A stretch of 64,000 nucleotides of DNA from Bolinopsis microptera (taxonomy: Eukaryota > Ctenophora > Tentaculata > Lobata > Bolinopsidae): assembly GCF_026151205.1 (NCBI RefSeq), contig NC_087077.1, forward strand, positions 12,932,983 to 12,996,982. The letters are read 5' to 3'. The position numbers and the translations under genes are program-made. The notes under the pieces were generated by a model. That model saw nothing but the letters and a program-made list of their open reading frames with translations. It was not told the origin of the DNA and made no database searches. Below are positions 24,401-32,414 of the stretch, piece by piece (within the stretch, counting starts at the first letter, position 1; every line of letters starts with the position of its first letter).

Positions 24401-25866
24401 TGAATGAGGATCGACTGAAATGTTTGAAAACTGTTAACTGAACATCAGTTTTTATCGATAGTAATTCGATCACGATGATATTGACAATTTGTGTGGAAAG
24501 ATACAACTATATTTAACAAACCAGGTAGGTAAGGAGGAGGAGGGGGTGGTCCTTCTTGAGGTGGTCCTTCATGGGGTGGTCCTTCATGGGGTGGTCCTTC
24601 ATGGGGTGGTCCTTCATGGGGTGGTCCTTCATGGGGTGGTCCTTCATGGGGTGGTCCTTCATGGGGTGGTCCTTCATGGGGTGGTCCTTCATGGGGTGGT
24701 CCTTCATGGGGTGGTCCTTCATGGGGTGGTCCTTCATTGGGTGGTCCTTTATGGGGTGGTCCTTCGTGGGGTGGTCCTTCGTGGGGTGGTCCTTCGTGGG
24801 GTGGTCCTTCGTGGGGTGGTCCTTCGTGGGGTGGTCCTTCGTGGGGTGGTCCTTCGTGGGGTGGTCCTTCGTGAGGAGGTCCTTCGTGAGGTGGTCCTTC
24901 GTGAGGTGGTCCTTCGTGAGGTGGTCCTTCGTGAGGAGGTCCTTCGTGAGGTGGTCCTTCGTGGGGTGGTCCTTCATGGGGTGGTCCTTCATGGGGTGGT
25001 CCTTCATGGGGTGGTCCTTCATGGGGTGGTCCTCTGTGAGGTGGTTCAGGCTTAGGCTGCGGTGCTGGTGCTGGTTCTCCTCCTCCACCAGGTGGTCCGT
25101 CTCCGCCACCAGGTGGTCCGTCTCCGCCACCAGGTGGTCCATCTCCGCCACCATGTTCACCACCGCCTGGGCCGTCGCCTCCAGGCCCATCTTCTGGTGG
25201 TTGAAAATCTGAGGCGACAATAAATTCGTCAAATTCTAATAGTTAAGTTACTCGAAAAGAGATTTATAAACACATTTTTCGTACCAATGACCATGAACTC
25301 CAGTTAGTAAATAGACAAAGTGTTCGTTATCTATGATTTTCCCTTTACTTTAGGTTCCTTAATGTCATACACGGCAACAAGAGAGAGGCTAATTTAAGCC
25401 TGGAAAACATTTACCGTCATACCTCTTTTTTCAAGAACAACCAGATCATCGTTCTCCCAGGACAGACCCGGCGCGGGCTCTATATTCAATACATCAGCAG
25501 TTAATAGATCTGGATAAAAGGGTTTTGTGAATAGATAATCGGGGATCAAGTTCATGAGGTCATTAATAAAATCGTTTTTTAATTTTAAATCAAAATCAAA
25601 GTTGGTACAAACCTTCATCAGTTAAACTTATTGCATCAGAGGCAACGATACACGGCACAAGTAAGAGTCTGAAAGAGAAAAATAAGTATGAAACTCATAA
25701 TTATGTAAATTGGCAATAATCCTTGCACCATGGTCAGCAATTGATTTAATGATTTCTTAATGCTTGCAAATATTTGTACTTACCTTGAATATACTTAAAA
25801 ATTATATGAATTAACTCACATTAAAAAAGTTGTAGAAATATGAGGTGAAATATTGAGCTTGAACAT
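248..25866 (-). CDS. Giant secreted galectin / Gly-X-Y / Pro-His-Gly repeat protein, 37 predicted exons, 2219 aa
   Basis: Predicted extracellular protein; exact role unknown. Threaded exons (minus strand, listed 5' to 3'): 25866-25820, 25668-25613, 25509-25423, 25208-24522, 24414-24346, 24113-23954, 23832-23718, 23533-23383, 22923-22781, 22594-21848, 21670-21558, 21438-21345, 21207-21126, 21012-20775, 20618-20533, 20345-20171, 19433-19297, 19130-18948, 18833-18621, 18449-18246, 17837-17694, 17051-16980, 15924-15886, 15502-15359, 15172-15065, 13842-13708, 13147-12998, 12559-12521, 12262-12194, 4482-4444, 4217-4059, 3529-3461, 2990-2904, 2668-2534, 1962-1792, 1675-527, 411-248. They sum to 6660 nt with a terminal TAA. 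Order: signal peptide (start [10 protein letters not shown]), PPHEG repeats (aa 64-292), galectin-like domain 1 (about 300-457), galectin domain 2 (458-823) with a collagen-like insert (544-738), Cys/Lys/Tyr modules (about 824-1782), Pro/His/Gly repeats (1783-2165), C-terminus. Every junction is GT-AG; 27 of 36 introns are phase 1. The weakest calls are exons 3529-3461 and 12559-12521 and the 21126/21012 junction. Confidence 0.72.
527..1675 (-). CDS. Pro/His/Gly repeat exon of the giant protein
   Basis: A 1149-nt (383-codon) exon between acceptor caaatttcag and donor gtaagtaaat, phase 1 to 1. It starts with [17 protein letters not shown] and GGDGPGGPP repeats, runs through about 44 pentapeptides PPHGG or PPHEG, shifts to about a dozen hexapeptides PPPPHG, and ends with [19 protein letters not shown] and [16 protein letters not shown]. 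Composition and internal design match exon 25208-24522 near the N-terminus, so the two probably share an origin by duplication within the gene. Alternative open frames read [10 protein letters not shown] or GWSSV repeats; they are minisatellite shadows. Confidence 0.75.
650..1548. repeat. Coding minisatellite, 15-bp and 18-bp units
   Basis: About 893-1548 is built from 15-bp units such as ggtggtcctccgtgg, ggtggtccttcatgg and ggtggtcctccatgg. About 650-892 is built from 18-bp units ccatgaggaggtggtggt, which encode PPPPHG on the minus strand. Both belong to exon 527-1675. The change of unit length without loss of frame (15 to 18, both multiples of 3) indicates selection for the reading frame. 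Confidence 0.9.
1792..4482 (-). CDS. Cys/Lys/Tyr module region of the giant protein (part 2)
   Basis: Exons 4482-4444, 4217-4059, 3529-3461, 2990-2904, 2668-2534 and 1962-1792, all phase 1 to phase 1. They continue the module type: [39 protein letters not shown] and [17 protein letters not shown]. The last exon changes to an acidic segment ([17 protein letters not shown]) before the Pro/His/Gly exon. A 7.7-kb intron, holding the DEG/ENaC gene and a fold-back element, separates this block from part 1. Exon 3529-3461 is the least certain: its frame and phases fit but it lacks cysteines. Confidence 0.55.
4590..6708. mobile_element. Poly-G-bounded fold-back element
   Basis: Starts with a run of G followed by ttcaccctgatttttt (4590-4620) and ends with the inverted form aatcagggtgaa plus a C run (6675-6708). 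The interior holds AT-rich sequence with gcccatatttgg-type motifs and a second, TTAA-flanked palindromic element (4894-6269). It sits in the 7.7-kb intron of the giant gene, next to exon 4482-4444. Non-autonomous: no transposase reading frame seen. Confidence 0.65.
4890..6273. mobile_element. TTAA-flanked palindromic element, copy 1
   Basis: TTAA, then GGGGGCATACACCAAA..., a near-perfect inverted repeat of about 690-bp arms with its centre near 5590 (tttttatctgcaaagccaaa), then ...GGTGTATGCCCCC and TTAA. A TTAA target duplication is the signature of piggyBac-type transposition, so this is probably a non-autonomous member of that class. No protein-coding frame is present. Nearly identical to copy 2 at 40110-41458. 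Confidence 0.75.
7760..7905. repeat. CACGTG-containing tandem repeat
   Basis: Seven or so degenerate units of about 16-21 bp (gcgcacgtgtgccatat with optional gata) each holding the palindrome CACGTG. Located in the large intron of the giant gene, upstream of the DEG/ENaC gene. CACGTG is an E-box core, so a cluster could bind bHLH factors, but this may be a simple satellite. Confidence 0.8.
9163..11241 (+). CDS. DEG/ENaC (ASIC/degenerin-like) sodium channel, 4 exons, 521 aa
   Basis: Trimeric, amiloride-sensitive-type cation channel of the plasma membrane; ligand unknown. Exons 9163-9367, 9536-9812, 10013-10294 and 10440-11241 join in phase (1, 2, 2) to 1566 nt. Seen: cytoplasmic N-terminus with the family HG motif (THGVKL, residues 35-36), TM1 about 49-65 ([13 protein letters not shown]), a large extracellular region with paired cysteines and N-glycosylation sequons, then pre-TM2/TM2 at about 448-480 ([18 protein letters not shown]) containing the G-x-S selectivity motif as GFS (459-461). 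Length is normal for the family. The gene lies in a large intron of the minus-strand giant galectin gene. Its last codons (SYISTC) and stop fall in the first unit of a 43-bp satellite, so the C-terminus may be recently remodelled. Confidence 0.88.
11205..11800. repeat. 43-bp tandem satellite after the channel gene
   Basis: About 12 copies of a 43-bp unit containing gggtcaacatcctacatctc and aacttgttagaggat, starting inside the last exon of the DEG/ENaC gene. Variants alternate cagacaggg/cagactggg and gatctc/gatatc/gatccc. One later unit (11671-11720) repeats the gene sequence gtggagttgttgaaagtaat, so part of the terminal exon was copied into the array. Confidence 0.9.
12194..21012 (-). CDS. 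Cys/Lys/Tyr module region of the giant protein (part 1)
   Basis: Sixteen predicted exons from 21012-20775 to 12262-12194. No known domain was recognised, but the segments resemble one another: a lysine/tyrosine strand, a Cys pair and a Y/V-rich strand, for example [39 protein letters not shown] and [19 protein letters not shown]. These alternate with segments holding a YP motif such as [25 protein letters not shown] and [14 protein letters not shown]. Exon lengths are mostly multiples of three. From exon 19433-19297 onward every intron is phase 1. This suggests an extracellular module amplified by exon duplication. It may be a lineage-specific fold. Confidence 0.6.
15480..15700. repeat. Duplicated splice-acceptor segment
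   Basis: The 22-bp string taagataacctaggttttat occurs at the acceptor of exon 15502-15359 and again about 180 bp upstream in its intron (near 15675). On the minus strand both contain the acceptor-like aacctag followed by GTTATCTTA, so the upstream copy could act as an alternative acceptor. Confidence 0.6.
21115..21126 (-). terminator. Possible internal stop plus polyadenylation signal in the giant gene
   Basis: On the minus strand the sequence after exon 21207-21126 reads TAG directly followed by AATAAA (21120-21115). If the donor at 21125 (gttaga) is not used, translation would end after ...CKGRANTS and the transcript could be cleaved here, giving a short protein of about 850 residues with only the repeat and galectin domains. 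Confidence 0.4.
21345..22923 (-). CDS. Galectin domain 2 carrying a collagen-like loop insertion
   Basis: Exons 22923-22781, 22594-21848, 21670-21558 and part of 21438-21345. The read-through shows [51 protein letters not shown], then WPFHRG, a 195-residue insert, and [19 protein letters not shown], ending [10 protein letters not shown]. This aligns in order with canonical galectin strands. Contact residues are largely kept: H-x-D-x-R (Asp replaces the usual Asn), then N, W and E of the V-x-N...W-G-x-E motif. It may therefore be an active carbohydrate-binding domain. The insert falls exactly in the loop of the normal PF-x-x-G-x-x-F motif. Confidence 0.75.
21896..22480 (-). repeat. 65 Gly-X-Y triplets inside a galectin domain
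   Basis: Within exon 22594-21848 the coding frame carries 195 residues with Gly at every third place: GPE/GPG/GPD triplets at both ends and a central Arg/His block of GRH, GHR, GRR and one GNR triplets. The phase of Gly never slips, even where the block changes from GRH to GHR. Pro is mostly in the X position and Y is Gly, Asp, Glu, His or Arg, so hydroxyproline in Y would be rare. The length (585 nt) is a whole number of triplets and keeps the galectin frame open on both sides. Confidence 0.85.
23383..24414 (-). CDS. Galectin-like domain 1 (degenerate) of the giant protein
   Basis: Exons 24414-24346, 24113-23954, 23832-23718 and 23533-23383. The protein shows the strand order of a galectin fold: [20 protein letters not shown], then [11 protein letters not shown] and LRLTFTG, then [35 protein letters not shown] and LKTLTGYEF. 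The PF-x-PG-x-F-x-V block followed by V-x-I-N-G and a closing L-x-G strand is the galectin hallmark. The sugar-contact H-x-N-x-R and W-G-x-E positions are not recognisable, so this copy probably does not bind galactosides in the canonical way. Assignment rests on pattern reading only; a profile search against the galectin family would decide. Confidence 0.6.
24522..25208 (-). CDS. (PPHEG)n repeat exon of the giant galectin protein
   Basis: A single 687-nt exon bounded by acceptor cctcag and donor gtttgt, phase 1 at both ends. In the only frame joining both neighbours it reads GDGPPGG-type repeats (four copies), a short [10 protein letters not shown] linker, about 30 pentapeptides PPHEG with rare PPNEG or PPHKG, then a [14 protein letters not shown] end. 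Other frames also stay open because the array is a perfect 15-bp minisatellite, but only this one agrees with flanking splice phases and with the biased Pro/Gly composition seen in exon 527-1675. Pro-His-Gly pentapeptides recall the histidine-rich region of vertebrate histidine-rich glycoprotein, which binds zinc; relatedness is not claimed. Confidence 0.75.
24543..25035. repeat. 15-bp coding minisatellite (PPHEG array)
   Basis: About 30 tandem copies of ggtggtccttcatgg on the plus strand (CCA CCC CAT GAA GGA on the coding strand). Variants cluster: an outer block with cat, an inner block with cgt (both His codons, CAT or CAC), and a sub-block with gtgagg instead of gtgggg. The clustering indicates expansion by unequal exchange. 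Third-position changes are mostly silent, as expected under protein-level constraint. Confidence 0.9.
25613..25866 (-). CDS. Signal-peptide exons of the giant galectin protein
   Basis: Exon 1 (25866-25820) begins with ATG and ends TTAAT before the donor gtgagt (phase 2). Exon 2 (25668-25613) follows the acceptor ttctctttcag. Together they give a start of [15 protein letters not shown] followed by [13 protein letters not shown]: a hydrophobic core and a small-residue cleavage site near residue 27, typical of a secreted protein. Only one frame of exon 2 is open, and it needs a phase-2 donor upstream, which is what exon 1 supplies. Exon 1 is short, so another upstream start remains possible. Confidence 0.65.
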
Positions 25867-26366
25867 GTTACACATGCATCACTGTCCCATAAACAATCCC
25901 TTTTCCAGAAGCTATATTTCGGAGTATAGTTTGCGTTATACTGGGCGTTACTGATTAAAAGGTTAAAAAAGGCTTTAACCCAATTTTTATCCAACTCCAA
26001 ATCAATATCTATTTCATAATGAAAGTCCTATGACAAATAAATAATAATCAGCCATGTTTGATGTTAATAAGATGGTTATTGGTTAAACTGATAAAGTTAT
26101 CAAAAGGCAGCTGGTAGAGATAGCGGAAAACCAAATTATCAAAACTAGTCGATACTAAATTTAAATCAACAGCACTGAGACTAATTAACTGTTATGCCAA
26201 TTAAAGAGAACTCTAATTGTATACCAACCGATATTAGTAATACGTTATAGAAAGGCAAGCTCTATGAAAGGTCTCCAGCAAGCTACAAGCTCTCGGCTCC
26301 CACGTCCACTTCCTGCATAGCATGTATAACCAGCATAACTCAAAAGAGGAATCACACCTGGACATG

Positions 26367-26590
26367 GTTATTTCTGAAAATAATGAGCATCTAGAAGTAG
26401 GAACAGTGAACATGGTTCTTTCTGAAAATAGTGAGCATCTAGGAGTAGGAACAGTGAATATGGTTCTTTCTGAAAATAGTGAGCATCTAGGAGTAGGAGT
26501 AGGAACAGTGAACATGGTTATTCCTGAAAATAGTGAGCATCTAGGGGTAGGAACAGTGAACATGGTTATTCCTGAAAATAATTAATATCT
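26367..26590. repeat. 48-57-bp minisatellite
   Basis: About four to five units containing gaacagtgaacatggtt, tctgaaaatagtgagcatct and aggagtagg, with one copy carrying an extra gtagga. Both strands show open frames over the array because the period is divisible by three, but no splice or start context supports coding. Lies upstream of the giant gene and beside the reverse transcriptase remnant. Confidence 0.8.
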
Positions 26591-26726
26591 GAGTAAGGGA
26601 TGTAGATTAGTGTTGAAGGAGAAACAGTTAGCGGACTTAGAGGATTTTATCACCGAATGTATTATGTCAACTATACCTTGACACCTTTGACACCTTTGAT
26701 CTGCTTCGTCGAAACTCGACAGGCCA

Positions 26727-28040
26727 TCAGAGTTGCTGACCACCCCAGAGAGAAGATGCCTCTCGATCGTTACGCCAGTCAAGTATAGAATTGGAGTTCG
26801 GTGATGTGAAGCCCCGGATTGGCGGTTTATCCGGCAAGGAAAGCATGAATGCCGTCATATGATGCTTGAAGCCATCATGTTTGGAGACTGCACGTATGTG
26901 CGAAGGTATACAGTTCCAGAGTCTGGGACCCATTACACCAAATGATGTTTCATATAGAGTCTGGTGAGCAGCTGAGCTTTTTGTACGGACAGCTGGAACC
27001 TTAGCAAGGGTACCCAATCGTGGATTTACTGTGAACTGTACTTCAAGGTCGTTGGATGTGAAACCATGTAGGATTTTCCACATGTGCATGACAATGTAAC
27101 GTTCTCTGCGCCTCTGAAGTGACATGAGGGACAGGGTTTTTAGGCGATCCCAATAATGGAGATGCTGTAAACCATGGATCTTTGAAGTGAAAGTTCTTTG
27201 TACACTTTCAAGCTCCTGAATTTCATACACTTTCGCCGGATTCCACAGAGGAGAACAATACTCTAAGTGGCTACGGACTAGTGACTTGTATAGTGTTAAC
27301 ATAACACCAGTATTGCGAGAGTGGAAGACACTGAATACCCATGCTGCCATCTTCCTCGCTTTATCACAACTAGATCGTATGTGTGATGTCCAGGACGTAT
27401 CACTGGATACTGTTATACCGAGATCACGGAGCTGATCCACAGGACTGAGTATAGTACCAGTTGATGTTCTGTATTGGAACTGTTCATGGACAAAAGGAAG
27501 CTCATAGAGAGGATTACGTTTGTTGGCAAGATGGCATATGTACTCAAACTTATCCTCATGTAGTGCCATGTTGTTTCTTGATGACCACTCAGTGACTTTG
27601 TCAAGATCAGACTGAAGCTCAGTAACATTATGTGAATCACTGATGGATCTGCAAATTCTTGTGTCGTCAGCGAAACATCTTAACGTTGAATGCAACACGC
27701 AGCTAGCAATGTCATTAATGAATATTAAAAACAGTATGGGACCTAAAACTGTTCCTTGGGGGACACCACTCATAATAAGAGCAATGATAGACATGTGACC
27801 ATCTACAACAACTTGTTGAGTTCTATTTGTAAGAAATGACTCGATCCAGATGATGATTTTGGGATGAAAACCATATAGTTGCAGTTTTTTGATAAGAAGT
27901 TGATGATCTACTTTATCAAAGGCCTTGGCATAATCCAAGTATATAGCGTCCATGTCGTCACCATTTGATAACGCCTCGATGATGTCATCAAAATGATGAA
28001 GCAGAATTGATCTAAATGTTTTCGGCAATATACCGTTAGT
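26727..28040 (-). mobile_element. 5'-truncated non-LTR retrotransposon, reverse transcriptase
   Basis: An open frame of about 433 codons encoding the palm and C-terminal part of a LINE-type reverse transcriptase. Motifs in order: DAIYLDYAKAFDKVDH, SGVPQGTVLGPILFLIFIND and the catalytic FADDT. A conserved C-terminal region with SHLEYCSPLWNP and WDRLKTLSLMSLQRRRERY follows. This layout is typical of jockey/CR1-like elements. The upstream finger motifs and any endonuclease are missing: upstream of about 28040 the sequence is unrelated and AT-rich. The frame has no internal stop, so insertion is fairly recent or the copy is young. Dead on arrival by 5' truncation. Confidence 0.85.
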
Positions 28041-31010
28041 TTCGTGTAGTTAAAATGCTAAAATCGTATCTTCAAATAGCCACGTCGCTTCGCGTAATTC
28101 AATTCTTTAGAAATTTCATTAAAACAAGTTTTTCATTAAAATCAAGTTTTAATCCTTTTATGGCGGGGTTCATGTTTTATCAAAAATCAAAAATAATATT
28201 TTTGAATCTGTCTTAAGAATTATAAAAGTATTCGTGAGAAATTAGGAAATTGTTTCAAAATGAATCCTTTTACGGTGTTAATTCTGTTCGATATTACCAC
28301 TTGCTTTCGTCATGCTGTCATTATTTTTACTCACAACAGACACTGAATCCTATTTGATAGGAGATTTTTGTTGTCATTTTAACCTATTTTCTCATTACCT
28401 TAACGAAATGAAACATGGACCAACTTTAAAGTTTAGTTATTGCATTTAAGATAAGATAGATATTTAAGAGAAGATGCACATTTATATTTGTTGCAACACT
28501 AAATAATAGTTACACTATCAAGTATTATTATATTCGCTACAAATATCTCCATCTTGTAGCTGATTGGTTATGTCCTGATTTGCTATCAGACATGATAACC
28601 ATCCCTCCAGTCAATGTAATGTCTTCCTCAAGCGATTTCTTGAGTAGATAACACGTTTTAAAACCACTATACGCAACAGCAAATATAACCATTTGATCAT
28701 TAACAATTTAATTTCTGCAGCAAGATAAATCCGCTCTCACTATAATTTGCTCACCCAAATCTTGTGAAAGGACCCTTTTATCGATGTATTTTTAGACGTT
28801 TATAACTTAGTTATGTCAAAAAACTAATTCGGTCACCTGACAGGCTAATAATACGCAAATTCGGTTGTTTAGGGGTATGCTTAGGCCTACGGTTACCTAG
28901 CTTGCTAGTCCATTGCTCTATTTTCTCACGGGTATGCACTGTGTCCGAGCATTTTACCAGATAGATTCACCAGATACCAATAATTAATTAGGGTGCGACT
29001 GTGACCTCAAATCTTGATACATCAACCTCGAGGATGTTACTCTCAGTCTCAACAATTCCATAATTGCTGTTGAACGGCACCTCAATTTCAAATTGTCGCG
29101 CTTTTGTTATATTTAGCCTTTACAACCATTGGACTTGTTCAATTTGTATTGGAATTAAACATAAGAGTAAGACTTACTAGATTATTACCCACCTCAGATA
29201 GAATTATGTTTTATCTAAACTCTCCCCCCGGCCCCGTTGAGAGGAATCAGTCAAAATGAATTTATATTCTATGTTAAATACATTTAAGGGTACTAAGATA
29301 AACTGTTTACTGCAGGGATGCACTTTAGTCCCCCTGTGGATGGTACACTACTGTCCGTGCTCTCCTAGCACTATCAGAATGCAGTCTCCTCCATACCAAC
29401 CCACTACACCTATAAAATATGTGTATAAGACTGCATACGACTATTAGACTGCATATGACTTTAGGACTGAAATTGGTCATAGATCAGACAAGGCTGGTCG
29501 GTCGGAGGTCGATCGGAGGTCGGTCAGGCGCCGGTCGGCGGTAGGTGAACGCCGGTCGGAGGTCGGTCGGAGGTTGGTCGGAGGTTGGTCGGAGGTTGGT
29601 CGGAGGTCGATCGGGCGCCGGTCGGGCGCCGGTCGAGCGCCGGTCGGAGGTCGGTCGGAGGTCGGTCGGAGGTCGATCGGACCCTGAAATTTGTCTCAAC
29701 AATAAATACATATTCATGCGGTCGTGATGTGTGTCATGTATATCATTATTTATATTATACCGGTGATGTGAGATTTGGCAAATTATGTCAAGATCACGTA
29801 GCTCTGCCTCAATCGTCATAGCCACATGCGAATATTACAATAAAACGTGTAATTATAATCTCATAATCTGTCAGGTTTTTGATTAATTGCTCGATATCTG
29901 CTATACAAGTTTGCACTTGCAAGGCCGAGCCAAGACTGTAATGTACTCACTACTTTTACCATTACCGTTTGCTGAGCATGGGATGCACACTCTAGTCTGT
30001 TGTCTTGATTGTTGATACCTTTTATGATTTATTGTATTATGTTATATAATTTTAGGCTTCGTGTACGTTAGATTCCGTCGCTTTCAATCGGTGTTACTGG
30101 CCATAAAGTCAATTGTACTTAAAAGCGTATCAGGAAGTTATTCAGCATGTTATCGATAGTAGTGGAAATTGGTATATCGACAGTAGTATAATATGACTGA
30201 TACTTGACCGCGAGAAGAGTACATTTGACCACTTTCAACACGAGTCCATATTACCGATATTATGACCTGTGCAACGTGATAAGGTGATACATATCTAGTC
30301 ATTTGTTATATCAACACTTTATACCTGCAATTAAGCAATTAGCAGGCAGAAAGGCACGTACAAGTTAAACAATACGGAGCTTACAAATTATTACAATCAC
30401 TATCAATTATATAGTAAGCGATATGTTCTAAAAATTGTAAAATTCTTGTCACAGCACATACAACTGCATTTTGTGACAGAGTAGAGTGGGGAAATGCAGT
30501 GGGGATCATATGGATATAATAGTCTTTTATTTTAATTTCAGTCTCACCCAATATTATAATTATAATTATCAATGCTACTTTAGTGCTTGCTTTCAAAATC
30601 AAAGTTCCTTTATTTGAATAAATTTTAGTAGCCCTTAAGGTTTAACTTTAAGCCATGAAGTCCTAGAACTTAAGTGAAACAAACTATCATCTATTAAGCC
30701 CGATGCGAATTTAAGAATAATTTACTTGCTAATAATTTGTAAATGCACAAAGTAAAGGTCCCTATGAAAATATTTATGAAGATTCGCAGTTTGTTTTTTT
30801 TTCGTTTCACTTATACAAAGTTTCAGATGTGAGCATGAAATCGAGATTTTGAGGTTTGTAACGTTTTATTTGGAATAAGCAGTCAACATGTCTAAAGGAA
30901 ATTACAAATAAATAATTGAAGATTGATCAATAAAATGGTGCAAACCAAATTTAAAATAAGTTTTTACCCCAAATCATTTTGACATCGCTATAAAACGATT
31001 AACGGCATAT
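28041..31010. other. Gene-free intergenic DNA
   Basis: AT-rich sequence between the reverse transcriptase remnant and the transposon cluster at 31 kb. Open frames are short and lack splice context or family motifs. The only ordered structure noticed is a G-rich direct repeat at 29490-29690. Confidence 0.6.
29488..29690. repeat. GGTCGGTCGGAGG-type tandem repeat
   Basis: About 16 copies of a 12-13-bp unit (gtcggtcggag, with gttggtcggag and gtcgggcgccg variants). Antisense frames read RPTSDRP and similar strings, a by-product of the repeat. Confidence 0.85.
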
Positions 31011-31185
31011 TAACATTAACAAGGATCGACCGGGACCGCTTTTTTGGCCGGGACCGGGATTAGAAAAAGTGCCGGGACCGGGATTAAGTCGGGACCGGGA
31101 ATACGACCGGGACCGGGATTAAGCCGGGATGGCGGGATCATAGCTAAGAAAAATTTGACTTTCAATATTCTTTGATCTTATAATG

Positions 31186-32002
31186 TACAGGGTGGGCCTC
31201 AAAAGTCTACCCATCCTTATCTCTTAAAATTGTAACAGCTCGCTGAGATCTCACTAATTATTTTATTTCAGAATGGAAAAGCGCCATAACTTACCACTTA
31301 CGTTCTGATTAATATTTTTGATTCAAATTTTTAGAGAATGTCAATCATAATTAGACATAACTTCGTGCTAAGTTTTGTGTGAGTCTGAGCTTGTCTGACA
31401 AAGTTAGCTCCTGAGTGTGCTAGCTTTAATTTCTCACCAAGAACTGTTTACATTGGTTAATAGAAACCACCAAAAAAAATCCTGGGTAAAAAATTAAAAA
31501 ACCACCGATTTATTTATGTTTTACTAATTCTATTCACCATGATACATCGCACATTCCATGTAAGAAGAACGATATAAACAAGCAGGAAGGATCATCTGTG
31601 ATAGTCCTTATCAGTTAAAATATAGAGAGAATGGAATGTGCGATGGATCCATGTGCATAGAATTGGTAAAACGTGAATAAATCGCTGGTTTTTTAATTTT
31701 TTTACCCAGGATTTTTTTTGTGGTTTCTATTAACCAATGTTAACAGTTCTGGGTGAGAAATTCAAGCTAGCTCGCTCAGGGGCTAAATTGGTCAAATAAG
31801 CTCAGTGAAGCTCGCAATCACACAAAACTTGCCACAAAGGTTTAGCTACTTGTTATTAACATTCTGTGAAATTTAGAAGCACAAATATTTAGCAGAACAT
31901 AAGTTATGCCACTTTTTGTTTTACAAATAATTAGTGCGATCTCAGCAAGCTGTTACAATTTTAAGAGATAAGGACGGGTAGACTATTGAGGCCCACCCTG
32001 TA
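31186..32002. mobile_element. Tc1/mariner-like fold-back element
   Basis: TA, then CAGGGTGGGCCTCAAAAGTC... and the inverted end ...GAGGCCCACCCTG followed by TA. The arms of about 350-400 bp are inverted copies (for example atcgcacattccatgtaaga against gaatggaatgtgcgat). A TA duplication and a CAGGGTG terminus fit mariner-type elements. No transposase frame, so non-autonomous. Inserted inside the GGGACCGGGATT element. Confidence 0.7.
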
Positions 32003-32219
32003 TAATGGCGTTAGGTGCAGTATTTTTACAATAATTTATGTCAGCAAGTTGGTTGAGTTGCTATCCTCTCGTGGGCTATCTTGGCCCAGCCTCTCTAAAA
32101 AAATTTTTAAAAGTTGGTTGATCAGTGTATTGGATTTTTAGAATATTCTACATTTGATTTTAGCGTAAAACATACTATACTGGTATTTGGTTATCCGTAT
32201 ATATAATTAGAGTCCGAGT

Positions 32220-32414
32220 AGCCGTCGCATTGTATGTGGTTTATCAGAGCGACTCTTAACCTACAAGGCAACTGTTTTTACTTGTACAGAGAAATCTCAA
32301 GCCGCCAAAGAGTTCCTGATCTCTAAGTCTAAGAGAGAGGTGGGCTTCTGTAAAAGAAAGAGTACAAGAATCAGTGTGCACGGTGATATCGAGAAGGCCA
32401 AGGGAAGAATATAA
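32220..32414 (+). pseudogene. Protein-like fragment in a transposon, unrecognised
   Basis: An open stretch reading ...SERLLTYKATVFTC..., QAAKEFLISKSKREVGFCK and TRISVHGDIEKAKGRI before a TAA at about 32412-32414. There is no Met in frame. A possible acceptor (acttgtacag, 32287) precedes the more protein-like half. Composition (Lys/Arg/Glu, few stops nearby in this frame) is unlike the surrounding AT-rich DNA. It could be a remnant of a transposase or a captured host exon. Confidence 0.3.

Noticed and set aside
24489-25232. Plus-strand GWSFM and minus-strand DHPMK repeat frames
   Set aside because: Same reason: no stop can occur in a clean 15-bp array; the PPHEG frame alone matches exons on both sides.
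26234-26585. Repeated frames on both strands (CSLFSE / GTVNMVL)
   Set aside because: The period is a multiple of three, so frames stay open on both strands; no coding context.
29484-29825. RPTSDRP-like frame
   Set aside because: Antisense of the GGTCGGTCGGAGG repeat.
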